DNA of 64,000 bases. Source: VRUE01 sp963716245 (GTDB lineage Bacteria > Actinomycetota > Thermoleophilia > Solirubrobacterales > 70-9). A model generated the notes under the pieces. It was not told the origin of the DNA. It ran no database searches and saw only the letters and a list, made by a program, of their open reading frames with translations. Within the stretch, counting starts at the first letter, position 1. Each line of letters starts with the position of its first letter. Location of the stretch: the NCBI GenBank assembly GCA_963716245.1, contig OY970300.1, forward strand, positions 558,001 through 622,000. Direction: 5' to 3'. Shown in pieces: positions 15,633-24,228 of this stretch. The position numbers and the translations under genes are program-made.

Positions 15633-17945
15633 GTGCGGATCGCCCTCGTCTCGCCATATTCCTGGAGCTATCCGGGGGGCGTGAACCGGCACGTCGAGGC
15701 GCTCGCCGAGGAGTTCCTCGGTCGCGGCCATCACGTTCGCGTGCTCGCTCCCGTCGACCCGCCCGGCCGCCTCAGCCGGGTGCTCCACCGTGCCGCGCCC
15801 GAGGCTCGAGAGCTCCCCGATTACCTGATCCCCCTGGGCCGCAGCATGGGGTTCGGCGCCAACGGCGCCGTCTCCAACCTCGCCGCGTTCCCCGCCGGGG
15901 GGGTCGTGGCGCCCCGGCGCGAGCTTCGCCGCGGCGGCTACGACGTGATCCACATCCACGAGCCGCTGGTGCCGCTGGTCGGCTGGAACGCGGCGCTCGG
16001 CGCCCGCAGCCCGGTCGTCGGCACCTTTCACGCCTACTCGACCAAGCCGATGCCCAACCACGTCGCGTCGGCCCTCGGCGCCCGGCGCGTCTTCAACCGG
16101 CTCGCCGCGCGGATCGCCGTCTCCGAGGCCGCCGCCTGGACCGGCCGGCGCTGGTTCGGCGGTAACTACGAGATCGTCCCCAACGGCGTCGACGTGGACG
16201 CCGCCCCGAAGGGGCCGAAGCCGACCAGCGACGAGCTGCGGGTGCTGTTCGTCGGGCGCCCCGAGGAGCGCAAGGGGCTGCCGATCCTGCTGACCGCGTT
16301 CGACGCGCTCGTCGAGCACGTGCCCTGCCGGCTGACCGTGATCGGCGCCGAGCGCGAGGACGTGCAGCGCTACCTCGCCAACCCCGAGACGATGAGCAGG
16401 ATCGATGCTCGCGGGCGCGTCTCCCACGACGAGCTCTGGCAGGCGCTGCACGAGGCCGATCTGCTCTGCGCGCCCTCGCTCGCCGGGGAGAGCTTCGGGA
16501 TGGTCCTGACCGAGGCCTTCGCCGCCGGCACGCCGGCGATCGCCTCCGCAATCGCCGGCTACAGCGACGTCGTCACCCACGGCGTCGACGGGGTCCTCGT
16601 CCCGCCCGGGGACCCGCAGCGGCTGGCCGAGGAGCTGCAGCGCGCCCACCACGAGCCGGCCCGTCTCGCCGCGATGGGGCGGGCGGCGCTGGAGAGCGCC
16701 CAGCGCTATGCCTGGCCGCACGTCGCCGATCGGGTCACGGAGGTCTACGAGCGGGCGAGCGAGGCTCCCGCTCCGGCGACGGCCCTGGAGCGCGCCGCGC
16801 ACTGGGCCGGCATCCGCCCCGCCGACGGCTCTCCGCCGCAGCCCCCCCGCAGACTGCCTTCGCTCGACCCGCCCCTGGCCCAGGGCGGCAACAGGAAGCG
16901 GCGGATCGCCCGCCGCGCGGGCCTCGGCGTCGCGGGGGCGCTCGGGGTCGGGCTCACCGCCCTGGCCGCCCAGAAGATCGGCGTCGACAACGTGGTCACC
17001 AGCATCGTCCGCTCCGACTTCACCTGGGTCCTGGTCGCCTGCGCGCTAATGGGACTCTCGCTCTTCTTCCGGGCCGCCTCCTGGTACGGGATCGTGCGGG
17101 CGGCGCTGCCCAACCGTCCGGTCCGCCGCCGCGACGTGACCTCGGCGACGATGATCGGCGTGCTGATGTCCGCGACGCTCCCCGCCCGGCTCGGCGAGCC
17201 GGCGCGCGCGATGACCCTGGCCCGGCGCACCGGCCGGATGCGCGAGACCTTCCCCGTCCTGCTCGGCACGCTCGTCTCGCAGACGATGCTCAACATCGTC
17301 GCGCTGGCGATGCTCGGGGCGATCATCGTCTCGACCACCGACCTGTTCCACTCGAGCACCGAGAAGATCTTCGCGTTCAGCCTCCTGCCGCTCGTGCTGC
17401 TGGTCGTCGTCCTCGTCGCGCCGATGGCGATGCGCCGCAACGGCAACGGGCGGATCGCCCGCGCCGGCGCCGCCGCGCACCGGGCGCTGCTGCAGGTGCG
17501 GGCCGGCCTGGCGGTATTCCGCAAGCCGCGCCGCGGCGCCGTCGCCGCGGCCGCCCAGCTCGGTGCCTGGGCGATCCAGCTCGCCGCCTGCTGGGCACTG
17601 CTCGCCGCGCTGGGGCTGGAGGGCGGGATCGGCGCCGCCGCCGCGGTCCTCTTCGCGGTCAACGTCACCGCCGTCGTGCCGGCCACGCCCTCGAACATCG
17701 GCGTCTTCCAGCTCGCCACGATCAGCGTCCTGCACACCGGCTTCGGCATCGGCACCGCCGACGCCCTCGCCTACGGGATCATCCTCCAAGCCGTCGAGAT
17801 CGCCACCGCCGTAGCCCTCGGCTTGCCATCGTTGGTCCGTGAGGGCCTGACCTGGTCCGACCTCCGCGTCCAGGCCCTCTCCGCCTCCCCGGTCCGCCTG
17901 CGTCCTTTCGGCGAGCAGTCCTCCGGCGAACGAGTCGGGGTCTAA
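15633..17945 (+). CDS. GT4 glycosyltransferase (PimA-like) fused to UPF0104/flippase-like membrane domain
   Basis: About 770 aa in two parts. Residues 1-375 are a GT-B retaining glycosyltransferase: RIALVSPYSWSYPGGVNRHV resembles the PimA N-terminus, and VIHIHEPLVPL, VPNGVDVD, FVGRPEERKGLPILL and the E-x7-E block AGESFGMVLTEAFAAGTPAI follow. After a Pro/Arg-rich linker (about 376-425), residues 430-745 form a polytopic domain of the UPF0104/lysylphosphatidylglycerol-synthase-TM (AglD-like) type, with ATLPARLGEPARAMTLARRT and VVPATPSNIGVFQLA. The fusion suggests synthesis of a lipid-linked sugar and its transfer across the membrane by one chain; the acceptor is unknown. PimA-like GTs use GDP-mannose and phosphatidylinositol, but that substrate is not shown here. 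Confidence 0.85.
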   Translation: MRIALVSPYSWSYPGGVNRHVEALAEEFLGRGHHVRVLAPVDPPGRLSRVLHRAAPEARELPDYLIPLGRSMGFGANGAVSNLAAFPAGGVVAPRRELRRGGYDVIHIHEPLVPLVGWNAALGARSPVVGTFHAYSTKPMPNHVASALGARRVFNRLAARIAVSEAAAWTGRRWFGGNYEIVPNGVDVDAAPKGPKPTSDELRVLFVGRPEERKGLPILLTAFDALVEHVPCRLTVIGAEREDVQRYLANPETMSRIDARGRVSHDELWQALHEADLLCAPSLAGESFGMVLTEAFAAGTPAIASAIAGYSDVVTHGVDGVLVPPGDPQRLAEELQRAHHEPARLAAMGRAALESAQRYAWPHVADRVTEVYERASEAPAPATALERAAHWAGIRPADGSPPQPPRRLPSLDPPLAQGGNRKRRIARRAGLGVAGALGVGLTALAAQKIGVDNVVTSIVRSDFTWVLVACALMGLSLFFRAASWYGIVRAALPNRPVRRRDVTSATMIGVLMSATLPARLGEPARAMTLARRTGRMRETFPVLLGTLVSQTMLNIVALAMLGAIIVSTTDLFHSSTEKIFAFSLLPLVLLVVVLVAPMAMRRNGNGRIARAGAAAHRALLQVRAGLAVFRKPRRGAVAAAAQLGAWAIQLAACWALLAALGLEGGIGAAAAVLFAVNVTAVVPATPSNIGVFQLATISVLHTGFGIGTADALAYGIILQAVEIATAVALGLPSLVREGLTWSDLRVQALSASPVRLRPFGEQSSGERVGV

Positions 17946-17956
17946 ACGCTTCTCCC

Positions 17957-18039
17957 GCGGGTGGCGCGGTGGCGGGGGTCCCCCATAGCGCAGGACGAAG
18001 TCCGAGCACATGGGGGAGGGCCGCCGCGACAGGACCCGC
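17957..18039. repeat. Palindromic repeat element, copy 1
   Basis: An 83-bp element running GCGGGTGGCG ... GCGACAGGACCCGC. Nested inside are CCCCCAT/ATGGGGG and a small GGAC-GAA-GTCC hairpin. The flanks extend the outer stem (CCGCGGGT at the left, ACCCGCGG at the right). It fills the gap between the convergent glycosyltransferase fusion and metH, where it could act as a two-way terminator. Related copies lie at 28909, 50422 and, with a different core, 59865. Confidence 0.85.
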
Positions 18040-18051
18040 GGGCCGGAGCGC

Positions 18052-21000
18052 TTAAGCCTCGACCGGCTCGTTCTCCGGCGGCACCGCCCCACCCCGCTCG
18101 GTCCCGGCGATCAATTCGTCCGGGGCCTTCTCCTCTGGGATGAAGCCCGACTTCATCCCGAAGTAGACGGCCTGGGGGTGGTGGGCGACGATCGCCACCG
18201 TGGACTGCTCGGGCATCACCGCGTAGCCGCCCGAGAGGGTCATGCCGATCTCCTCCAGGCCGAGCAGTCGCCAGACCTTCTCGTGCTCGGACTGGTCCGG
18301 GCAGGCCGGATAGCCCCACGAGTAGCGGCGGCCCTGGTCGAGGTCGATTCCGAGCTCCCGTCGCACCTGCGCGTGGAGCCACTCGGCCAGCCCCTCCGCG
18401 GACTGCACGCCCAGCCCGTGCACGTAGAGCTGCTCGGCGAACTCCCCTTCGCGCTCCAGTCGTTCGATCAGCTCGGTCACCTGCGGGCCGACGGTGACGC
18501 CCTGCAGCGCGACCACGTCGCGCTCGCCCGAGTCGAGCGGGCGGAAGAAGTCGGCGAGGCAGATCCGGTCGTGCCTGGGCTGGCGCGGGAAGACAAGCCG
18601 CTCCCGCTCGCGCTCGGGGTCGTCGGGGTCGAAGACGACCAGCTCGTTGCCGTCGGCGTTGCAGGGAAAGTAGCCGAGCCGCGCCCGCGGCTCCAGGTAG
18701 TCCTGCTCGCGCCACATCCGCTCCAGCCGCGGCGCGAAGCCCTCGTCGCCGTCGCTGCCCTCGACCAGCGCGCGCCAGGCCTCGCCCTTGACCCCTTTGC
18801 CGCCCCAGTGCAGCTTGAACAGCACGTGGCGGTCGAGGTAGGGGAAGACGGCGTCGAGGTCGATCTCCACCTCGCGCACGCCGAGGAAGGGCGGCTCCGG
18901 GATCGGGTTGTCGGTGCGGGCGGCCGAGCGCACGCCGGCGTCGCTGGTCGGCGGCGCGTCGTCCACCACCACCGGCTTCTCGCGCAGCGCCTGCGCCTCG
19001 CCGCGCATCCGCTCCACCAGCGCCGCCCTCGCCTCCTCGTCGACCAGCGCATCCATCGTGTCGAGCCCCTGGAAGGCGTCCTTGCAGTAGAAGACGCCCG
19101 GCTCGTAGACGTCGTCGGACTCCTTCCCGTTTGGGTAGAGCGTGCGGCGGCCGAAGTCGCGGTTGATCGCGGCGCCGCCGATCAGGACCGGGAAGCCGAG
19201 CCCGCGCTGGTGCAGCTCCTGGACGCAGATCGGCATCTGCTTCGAGGTCGAGACGAGCAGGGCGGAGAGGCCGATCGCGTCGGCCTCGTTCTCGACCGCG
19301 GCCTCGATGATCGTGTCGACCGGGACCTGCTTGCCGAGGTCGATAACCGTGTAGCCGTTGTTGGTCAGGATCGTGTTGACCAGCGACTTGCCGATGTCGT
19401 GCACGTCGCCGAACACGGTCGCGATCACGACCTTGCCCTTGGTGTGGCCCTCGATCCGGTCGAGGTAGTTCTCCAGCTGCGCGACGGCGCGCTTCATCAC
19501 TTCGGCCGACTGCAGGACGAAGGGCAGGATCAGTTCGCCGGCGCCGAACTTGTCGCCGACCTCCTTCATCGCCGGCAGCAGCACCTCGTTGAGGGTCGGG
19601 ACGGCACCGATTTTCTCGTTCGAGCGGTCGATCCACTCCTCGACGCCTTCCTTCTTGCGGCGCAGGATGTGCCAGTGCAGCGCCTCCTCGGGCTCCATGC
19701 CCTCGGTCGGGTCGCCGGCCTCCTCCGCGGCCTCCTCGCCCTTCGACTCGAAGTGGGCGATGAAGCGCTCAAGCGCGTCGTCGCGCCGGTTGAAGACGAG
19801 GTCGTCGGTCAGCTCCCGCTCGGAGTCTGAGATCTCGCTGTACGGCGTGATGTGGTTGGGGTTGACCATCGCCAGGTCGAGCCCGGCCTCGACGCAGTGG
19901 TGCAGGAAGACCGAGTTGAGCACCGCGCGGGCCGGCTGGCCGACGCCGAAGGAGACGTTGGACACGCCCAGCGAGGTCTTGACGCCGGGGATCTCCGCCT
20001 TGATCCGGCGGATGCCCTCGATCGTCTCGACGGCCGAGGGCTTCCACTCCTCGTCGCCGGTGGTCAGGGTGAAGGTGAGCGCGTCGAAGATCAGCGCCTC
20101 GGGGTCGAGGCCGTGCTCGGTGCAGGCGATGTCGCGGATCCGTTCGGCGATCTCGACCTTGCGCTCGGCCGTCTTCGCCATTCCGACCTCGTCGATCGTC
20201 AGCGCGATCAGCGCCGCGCCGTGCGCCTTGGCGAGCGGGATCACCCGGTCGGCCTTGTCGCGGCCCGCCTCGAGGTTGATCGAGTTGACGATCGCCCGCC
20301 CGGGGATCTGCTCCAGCGCGGCCTGGATCACCTCCGGCTCGGTCGAGTCGACCTGGATCGGCGCCGGCTGGGTCAGCGAGACCCGCTCGACCACGGCCAC
20401 CATCTGCTCGTCCTCGTCGGAGCGCTCGGTCAGCGCCACGCAGACGTCGAGCACGTGGGCGCCGCCTTCGACCTGGTCTTCGGCGACCTGGACGAGGCCG
20501 TCGTAGTCGTCGGCCAGCAGCAGCTCCTTCGCCCTGCGTGAGCCCTGCGAGTTGACCCGCTCGCCGACCAGCGTCGGCCGCGGCTCCTGGACGAGCGGCG
20601 TCGCGGTCATCATCGAGGAGACCTGGATCTGGCCGGGGGCGGGCCGCTCGCCCGGCACGCGACCGTCGATCCGCTCGCGGATCGCGGCGATGTGCTCGGG
20701 CGTCGTGCCGCAGCAGCCGCCGACGATGCCGACGCCGTAGCGCTCGACGAACTCGCCCAGCGTCGCCGCCAGTGGCCCGGGCTCTTCAGGGAAGATCGTC
20801 TCGCCGTCGGGGCCCTGCAGCGGCAGGCCGGCGTTGGGGATGCAGTGCACCGGCAGCGGGCTGTGCTCGCCGAGGTAGCGGATCGCGTCGCGCATGTCCT
20901 CGGGGCCGGTCGAGCAGTTGAGCCCGATCGCGTCGACGTCGAGCGCCGCCAGCGTCACCAGCACCGCAGATATGTCGGTGCCGAGCAGCATCTTGCCGCC

Positions 21001-21588
21001 CTGCGGCAGCAGCGAGACGCTGGCCTGGATCGGCAGCGTCCGTCCCGTCTCCCTGAACGCCTCGCGCGCGCCGAAGATCGCCGCCTTGACCTCGAGGATG
21101 TCCTGGGCGGTCTCGACGATGATCAGGTCGGCGCCGCCCTCGACCAGGCCGCGGGCCTGCTCGGCGAAGACCTCGACCAGGCGGCGGAACGAGATGTCGC
21201 CCAGGGTGGGATCGTCGGAGGCGGGCAGGAAGCCGGTCGGCCCGATCGAGCCGGCGACGAAGCGGGTGTCGCCCGCCGCCCTGCGGGCGATTTGCGCCGC
21301 CTTCAGGTTGATCTCGTGCGTGTGCTCGCCGAGGCCCCACTCCTCGAGCTTCAGCCGCGAGCCCTGGAAGGTGTCGGTCTCCACGACCTCGGCGCCGGCG
21401 TCCAGCATCGAGGCGTGGACGCCCTCGATCACGTCGGGGCGGTTCAGCACCAGCGCCTCGTGGCATTTGCCCTCGAGCCCGCCGTAGTCCTCCTGAGTCA
21501 GGTCGAACTGCTCCAGCGTCGCGCCCATGCCGCCGTCGAAGACGACGACGCGCTCCTTCGTCGCGGCTATGAAATCGCGCTCTGGCAT
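18052..21588 (-). CDS. metH: Cobalamin-dependent methionine synthase
   Basis: A 1178-aa protein with all four MetH modules. The homocysteine domain (1-330) has FDGGMGATLEQFDL and the Zn ligands GLNCSTGPEDM and GGCCGTTPEHI. The pterin-binding domain (about 345-625) has GERVNSQGSRRAKELL. The cap and B12 domains (about 650-890) have the D-x-H-x-x-G motif as GDVHDIGKSLVNTIL plus GLSALLVST. The C-terminal AdoMet activation domain (about 930-1178) has RYSWGYPACPDQSEHEKVW. It transfers methyl from methyltetrahydrofolate to homocysteine. ATG 21588 was chosen over a 28-codon upstream extension because a TACGCT box lies 8 nt before it. That also leaves no room for a B12 riboswitch in the mRNA. Confidence 0.97.
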   Translation of the reverse strand: MPERDFIAATKERVVVFDGGMGATLEQFDLTQEDYGGLEGKCHEALVLNRPDVIEGVHASMLDAGAEVVETDTFQGSRLKLEEWGLGEHTHEINLKAAQIARRAAGDTRFVAGSIGPTGFLPASDDPTLGDISFRRLVEVFAEQARGLVEGGADLIIVETAQDILEVKAAIFGAREAFRETGRTLPIQASVSLLPQGGKMLLGTDISAVLVTLAALDVDAIGLNCSTGPEDMRDAIRYLGEHSPLPVHCIPNAGLPLQGPDGETIFPEEPGPLAATLGEFVERYGVGIVGGCCGTTPEHIAAIRERIDGRVPGERPAPGQIQVSSMMTATPLVQEPRPTLVGERVNSQGSRRAKELLLADDYDGLVQVAEDQVEGGAHVLDVCVALTERSDEDEQMVAVVERVSLTQPAPIQVDSTEPEVIQAALEQIPGRAIVNSINLEAGRDKADRVIPLAKAHGAALIALTIDEVGMAKTAERKVEIAERIRDIACTEHGLDPEALIFDALTFTLTTGDEEWKPSAVETIEGIRRIKAEIPGVKTSLGVSNVSFGVGQPARAVLNSVFLHHCVEAGLDLAMVNPNHITPYSEISDSERELTDDLVFNRRDDALERFIAHFESKGEEAAEEAGDPTEGMEPEEALHWHILRRKKEGVEEWIDRSNEKIGAVPTLNEVLLPAMKEVGDKFGAGELILPFVLQSAEVMKRAVAQLENYLDRIEGHTKGKVVIATVFGDVHDIGKSLVNTILTNNGYTVIDLGKQVPVDTIIEAAVENEADAIGLSALLVSTSKQMPICVQELHQRGLGFPVLIGGAAINRDFGRRTLYPNGKESDDVYEPGVFYCKDAFQGLDTMDALVDEEARAALVERMRGEAQALREKPVVVDDAPPTSDAGVRSAARTDNPIPEPPFLGVREVEIDLDAVFPYLDRHVLFKLHWGGKGVKGEAWRALVEGSDGDEGFAPRLERMWREQDYLEPRARLGYFPCNADGNELVVFDPDDPERERERLVFPRQPRHDRICLADFFRPLDSGERDVVALQGVTVGPQVTELIERLEREGEFAEQLYVHGLGVQSAEGLAEWLHAQVRRELGIDLDQGRRYSWGYPACPDQSEHEKVWRLLGLEEIGMTLSGGYAVMPEQSTVAIVAHHPQAVYFGMKSGFIPEEKAPDELIAGTERGGAVPPENEPVEA

Positions 21589-21596
21589 GGTGAAAG

Positions 21597-21602
21597 AGCG
21601 TA
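21597..21602 (-). promoter_or_regulatory. -10 box TACGCT, leaderless start of metH
   Basis: On the minus strand TACGCT precedes ATG 21588 by 8 nt. No convincing -35 box is visible 16-18 bp upstream. Confidence 0.5.
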
Positions 21603-21706
21603 CCGAGGCCGATTTCGCTTCCACTGCTCCTTTTGTACGTGTGACGAACATAAAGAGCACCGGAAGGACCAAGTGACGATGTGCTGGGAAGGCCGCTGGC
21701 GCGGGA

Positions 21707-21712
21707 TAGGCT
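21707..21712 (+). promoter_or_regulatory. -10 box TAGGCT of tatD
   Basis: TAGGCT ends 10 nt before ATG 21723, giving a transcript with at most a few untranslated bases. The metH and tatD promoters are divergent, about 105 bp apart. Confidence 0.45.
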
Positions 21713-21722
21713 GGGCGCGCCG

Positions 21723-22517
21723 ATGATCGACTCCCACACGCACCTCTTCCTCTGCGAGGACGCCGAGGCCGACGTCGTCACCCGCGCCCGCGAGGCGGGC
21801 GTGACGCGGATGCTCAACGTCGGCCTCGGCCGCAGCGCTCATGCGGGCGAGGTGGGTGAGGACACCAACGCGGCGGCGGTTGCGGCGGCGGAGCGGCACG
21901 ACGAGGTGTTCGCGAGCGTCGGCTGCCACCCGACCGACGCGAGTGGCTTCGACGACGAGATGGGGGAGGAGATCGCGCTGCTCGCCGACCACGGGAAGGT
22001 GCGCGCGATCGGCGAGACCGGCATCGACTACTACCGCGACCTGGCGACCCCGGCCAAGCAGCGCCGCGCCTTCGAGGCGCAGATCGAGATCGCCCGCGAC
22101 AGGGATCTGCCGATCGTCATCCACTGCCGCGACCCGGAGGGCGAGACGACGGCGAGCGACGAGGTCTTCGAGCTGCTCGACGCGTGCGCGGCGGACCTCC
22201 GCGTGATCCTGCACTGCTTCTCCGCTCCATGGCGGGCCGACGACGCGGCCGAGCGCGGCTGGTACTGCTCCTTCGCGGGGCACGTCACCTACCCGGCCTC
22301 CGACGAGCTGCGCGAGGCGGCGGCGAAGCTGCCCGACGAGCTGATCCTGGTCGAGACCGACGCTCCGTACCTTGCTCCGCAGACCGTGCGCGGCAGGCCG
22401 AACGAGCCGGCCTACGTCGTCGATACGGCGAAGCTCGTCGCCGAGGTGCGCGGCGTCTCCTACGAGGAGCTGGGGCGAACGGTCGAGGCAAACGCCAGCG
22501 CCCTGTTCGGCTGGTAG
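21723..22517 (+). CDS. tatD: TatD family metal-dependent deoxyribonuclease/hydrolase
   Basis: A 264-aa TIM-barrel protein with the TatD metal site: MIDSHTHLFL (H-x-H), CHPTDASGFD, AIGETGIDYYRD (catalytic Glu), PIVIHCRD, VILHCFSA and LVETDAPYLAP. TatD enzymes are 3'-exonucleases or deacylase-like hydrolases. In Gram-positive genomes tatD commonly precedes rsmA and ispE, as here. The next gene starts 25 nt downstream. Confidence 0.95.
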   Translation: MIDSHTHLFLCEDAEADVVTRAREAGVTRMLNVGLGRSAHAGEVGEDTNAAAVAAAERHDEVFASVGCHPTDASGFDDEMGEEIALLADHGKVRAIGETGIDYYRDLATPAKQRRAFEAQIEIARDRDLPIVIHCRDPEGETTASDEVFELLDACAADLRVILHCFSAPWRADDAAERGWYCSFAGHVTYPASDELREAAAKLPDELILVETDAPYLAPQTVRGRPNEPAYVVDTAKLVAEVRGVSYEELGRTVEANASALFGW

Positions 22518-22542
22518 GGCGCCGGGTGGGACCCTCCTCCTG

Positions 22543-23310
22543 ATGGTCCGCCTCGGACAGAACTTCCTCGCCGATCCCAACCTGCTCGACGCGATCCTCC
22601 GCGACGCGGAGCTCGCACCCGACGACGTCGTGCTGGAGGTCGGGGCGGGGGAGGGCGTGCTGACCGGGCGCCTGGCGGACGCGGTCGCTCATGTCCATGT
22701 GGTCGAGATCGACCGGGGCCTCGAGGACACCCTGGCACCGCTCGCCGCTCGTCCGAACGTGGCCCTGCACTGGGGCGACGCGATGAAGCTCGACTTCGCC
22801 GCGCTCGACCCGTCGCCGACCGCGATGGTGGCCAACCTGCCCTACTCGGTCGCCACGCCGGTCCTGCTGCGCACGATCGAGCAGCTGCCCTCGCTGGCTC
22901 GCTGGACCGTGATGGTCCAGCGCGAGATCGCCGACCGGCTGCGCGCCGTACCGGGGAGCCGCACGTACGGCTCCCCGAGCGTGCTCGTCCAGCTCGCCTG
23001 CGAGGTGAAGCTGCTGCGGACCGTCGATCCAGCCGTCTTCCGGCCGCGGCCGCGCGTCGAGTCGGCGATCCTCGCCCTGCGGCGCACCGGACCGGGCGCG
23101 GACGCCCCGACCCGCGAGTTGGTCAGAGCCGCCTTCGCCCACCGCCGCAAGGCGCTGGCCCGCTCCGTCGAGCACGTCCGACCCGGTTCGCTGAACGCCG
23201 TGCGCGCAGGGTTGACCGACCTCGGCCTGGCGGAGGACGCCCGCGCCGAGCAGCTCTCGCCGGCGGACTTCGCGGCCCTCGCCGGCCTCGTCTCGGAGAG
23301 ACTTCCCTGA
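22543..23310 (+). CDS. rsmA: 16S rRNA dimethyladenosine transferase
   Basis: A 255-aa protein from ATG 22543. It has RLGQNFLADPNLLDAIL, the AdoMet-binding VLEVGAGEGVLTGRLA, VVEIDRGLEDTL and catalytic MVANLPYSVATPVLL (N-L-P-Y). The C-terminal domain has VFRPRPRVESAIL and RAAFAHRRKALA. RsmA (KsgA) dimethylates two adjacent adenines in the helix 45 loop of 16S rRNA. The N-terminus is a few residues shorter than in many homologues. The stop and the ispE start overlap as TGATG. Confidence 0.95.
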   Translation: MVRLGQNFLADPNLLDAILRDAELAPDDVVLEVGAGEGVLTGRLADAVAHVHVVEIDRGLEDTLAPLAARPNVALHWGDAMKLDFAALDPSPTAMVANLPYSVATPVLLRTIEQLPSLARWTVMVQREIADRLRAVPGSRTYGSPSVLVQLACEVKLLRTVDPAVFRPRPRVESAILALRRTGPGADAPTRELVRAAFAHRRKALARSVEHVRPGSLNAVRAGLTDLGLAEDARAEQLSPADFAALAGLVSERLP

Positions 23311-24215
23311 TGCAAGTCGCCGCCCCCGCCAAGCTCAACCTCTGTCTCTTCCTCGGCCCGCGCCGCGAGGACGGCCTGCACGAGCTCTGCTCGCTGTTCG
23401 AGCCGCTGGCGCTGTGCGACTCGCTGACCGTGACGGAGCTTGGCGGCGACCGGGGTGGTGCGGACCTTGCGAGCGGGGGCGCTCGCGACGAGGTGTTCTG
23501 TCCCGGCGTCGAGGGCGAGAACCTGGCCGCGCGGGCGCTCGCGGCGCTGCGCGAGCGGGGCTGGGAGGCGCCGCCGCTGCGGGTCGAGATCGAGAAGCGG
23601 ATCCCGGTCGCGGCGGGTCTCGGCGGCGGCAGCGCGGACGCGGCTGCGGTCCTGCGTCTGGCGACCCGGCCTGGCGCGTTTTCGTCGCTATCCGACAAGA
23701 AGGCGCCCGGCGAGGAGCTGTCCGCTCTCGCCGCCGAGCTGGGCGCCGACGTGCCGTCGCAGCTGGTCCCGGCGCTGGCGTTGGTCCGCGGCGCCGGCGA
23801 GCGGGTCGAGCGGCTGCCGGACCCGGCGCCTCACGCGGTCGTCCTGCTGCCGGGCGGCGGCGGGCTGAGCACCGCGGCGGTCTTCGCCGAGGCCGACCGG
23901 CTTGGGCTCGGTCGCGGCGCGGACGAGCTCGAGGCGCTGGCGTCGCGGCTGCGCGACGCAGCGGGGGCGGGCGCCTCGCCGCTCGACTACGCCGAGCTGC
24001 TGGCGAACGACCTCGAGCCGGCTGCCCGCTCGCTGCGTCCCGACGTCGGCGAGGCACTCGATGCCCTGCGCTCGGCGGGCGCGCCGCTGGTCCTCCTAAC
24101 CGGCTCCGGCCCGACGGCCTTCGGGCTGTTCCCCGACCTCGCCGCCGCCGAGCGCGCTGCGGCCGGCCTCGACCGCGATGACGCGATCGTCTGCGAAGCC
24201 GGCCGCGCCCCTTGA
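23310..24215 (+). CDS. ispE: 4-diphosphocytidyl-2-C-methyl-D-erythritol kinase
   Basis: A 301-aa GHMP kinase. It has AAPAKLNLCLFLGPRREDGL (substrate Lys/Asn), the ATP-binding loop PVAAGLGGGSADAAAVLRL and the C-terminal LLTGSGPTAFGLF. IspE phosphorylates CDP-methylerythritol in the non-mevalonate isoprenoid pathway. Translation is probably coupled to rsmA by the one-base overlap (TGATG). Confidence 0.95.
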   Translation: MQVAAPAKLNLCLFLGPRREDGLHELCSLFEPLALCDSLTVTELGGDRGGADLASGGARDEVFCPGVEGENLAARALAALRERGWEAPPLRVEIEKRIPVAAGLGGGSADAAAVLRLATRPGAFSSLSDKKAPGEELSALAAELGADVPSQLVPALALVRGAGERVERLPDPAPHAVVLLPGGGGLSTAAVFAEADRLGLGRGADELEALASRLRDAAGAGASPLDYAELLANDLEPAARSLRPDVGEALDALRSAGAPLVLLTGSGPTAFGLFPDLAAAERAAAGLDRDDAIVCEAGRAP

Positions 24216-24228
24216 GACCCTGCGGGCG

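Noticed and set aside
21589..21722. Cobalamin or SAM riboswitch for metH
   Set aside because: The -10 box lies 8 nt from the metH start, leaving no leader; no B12-box-like sequence was seen in the 134-bp gap.
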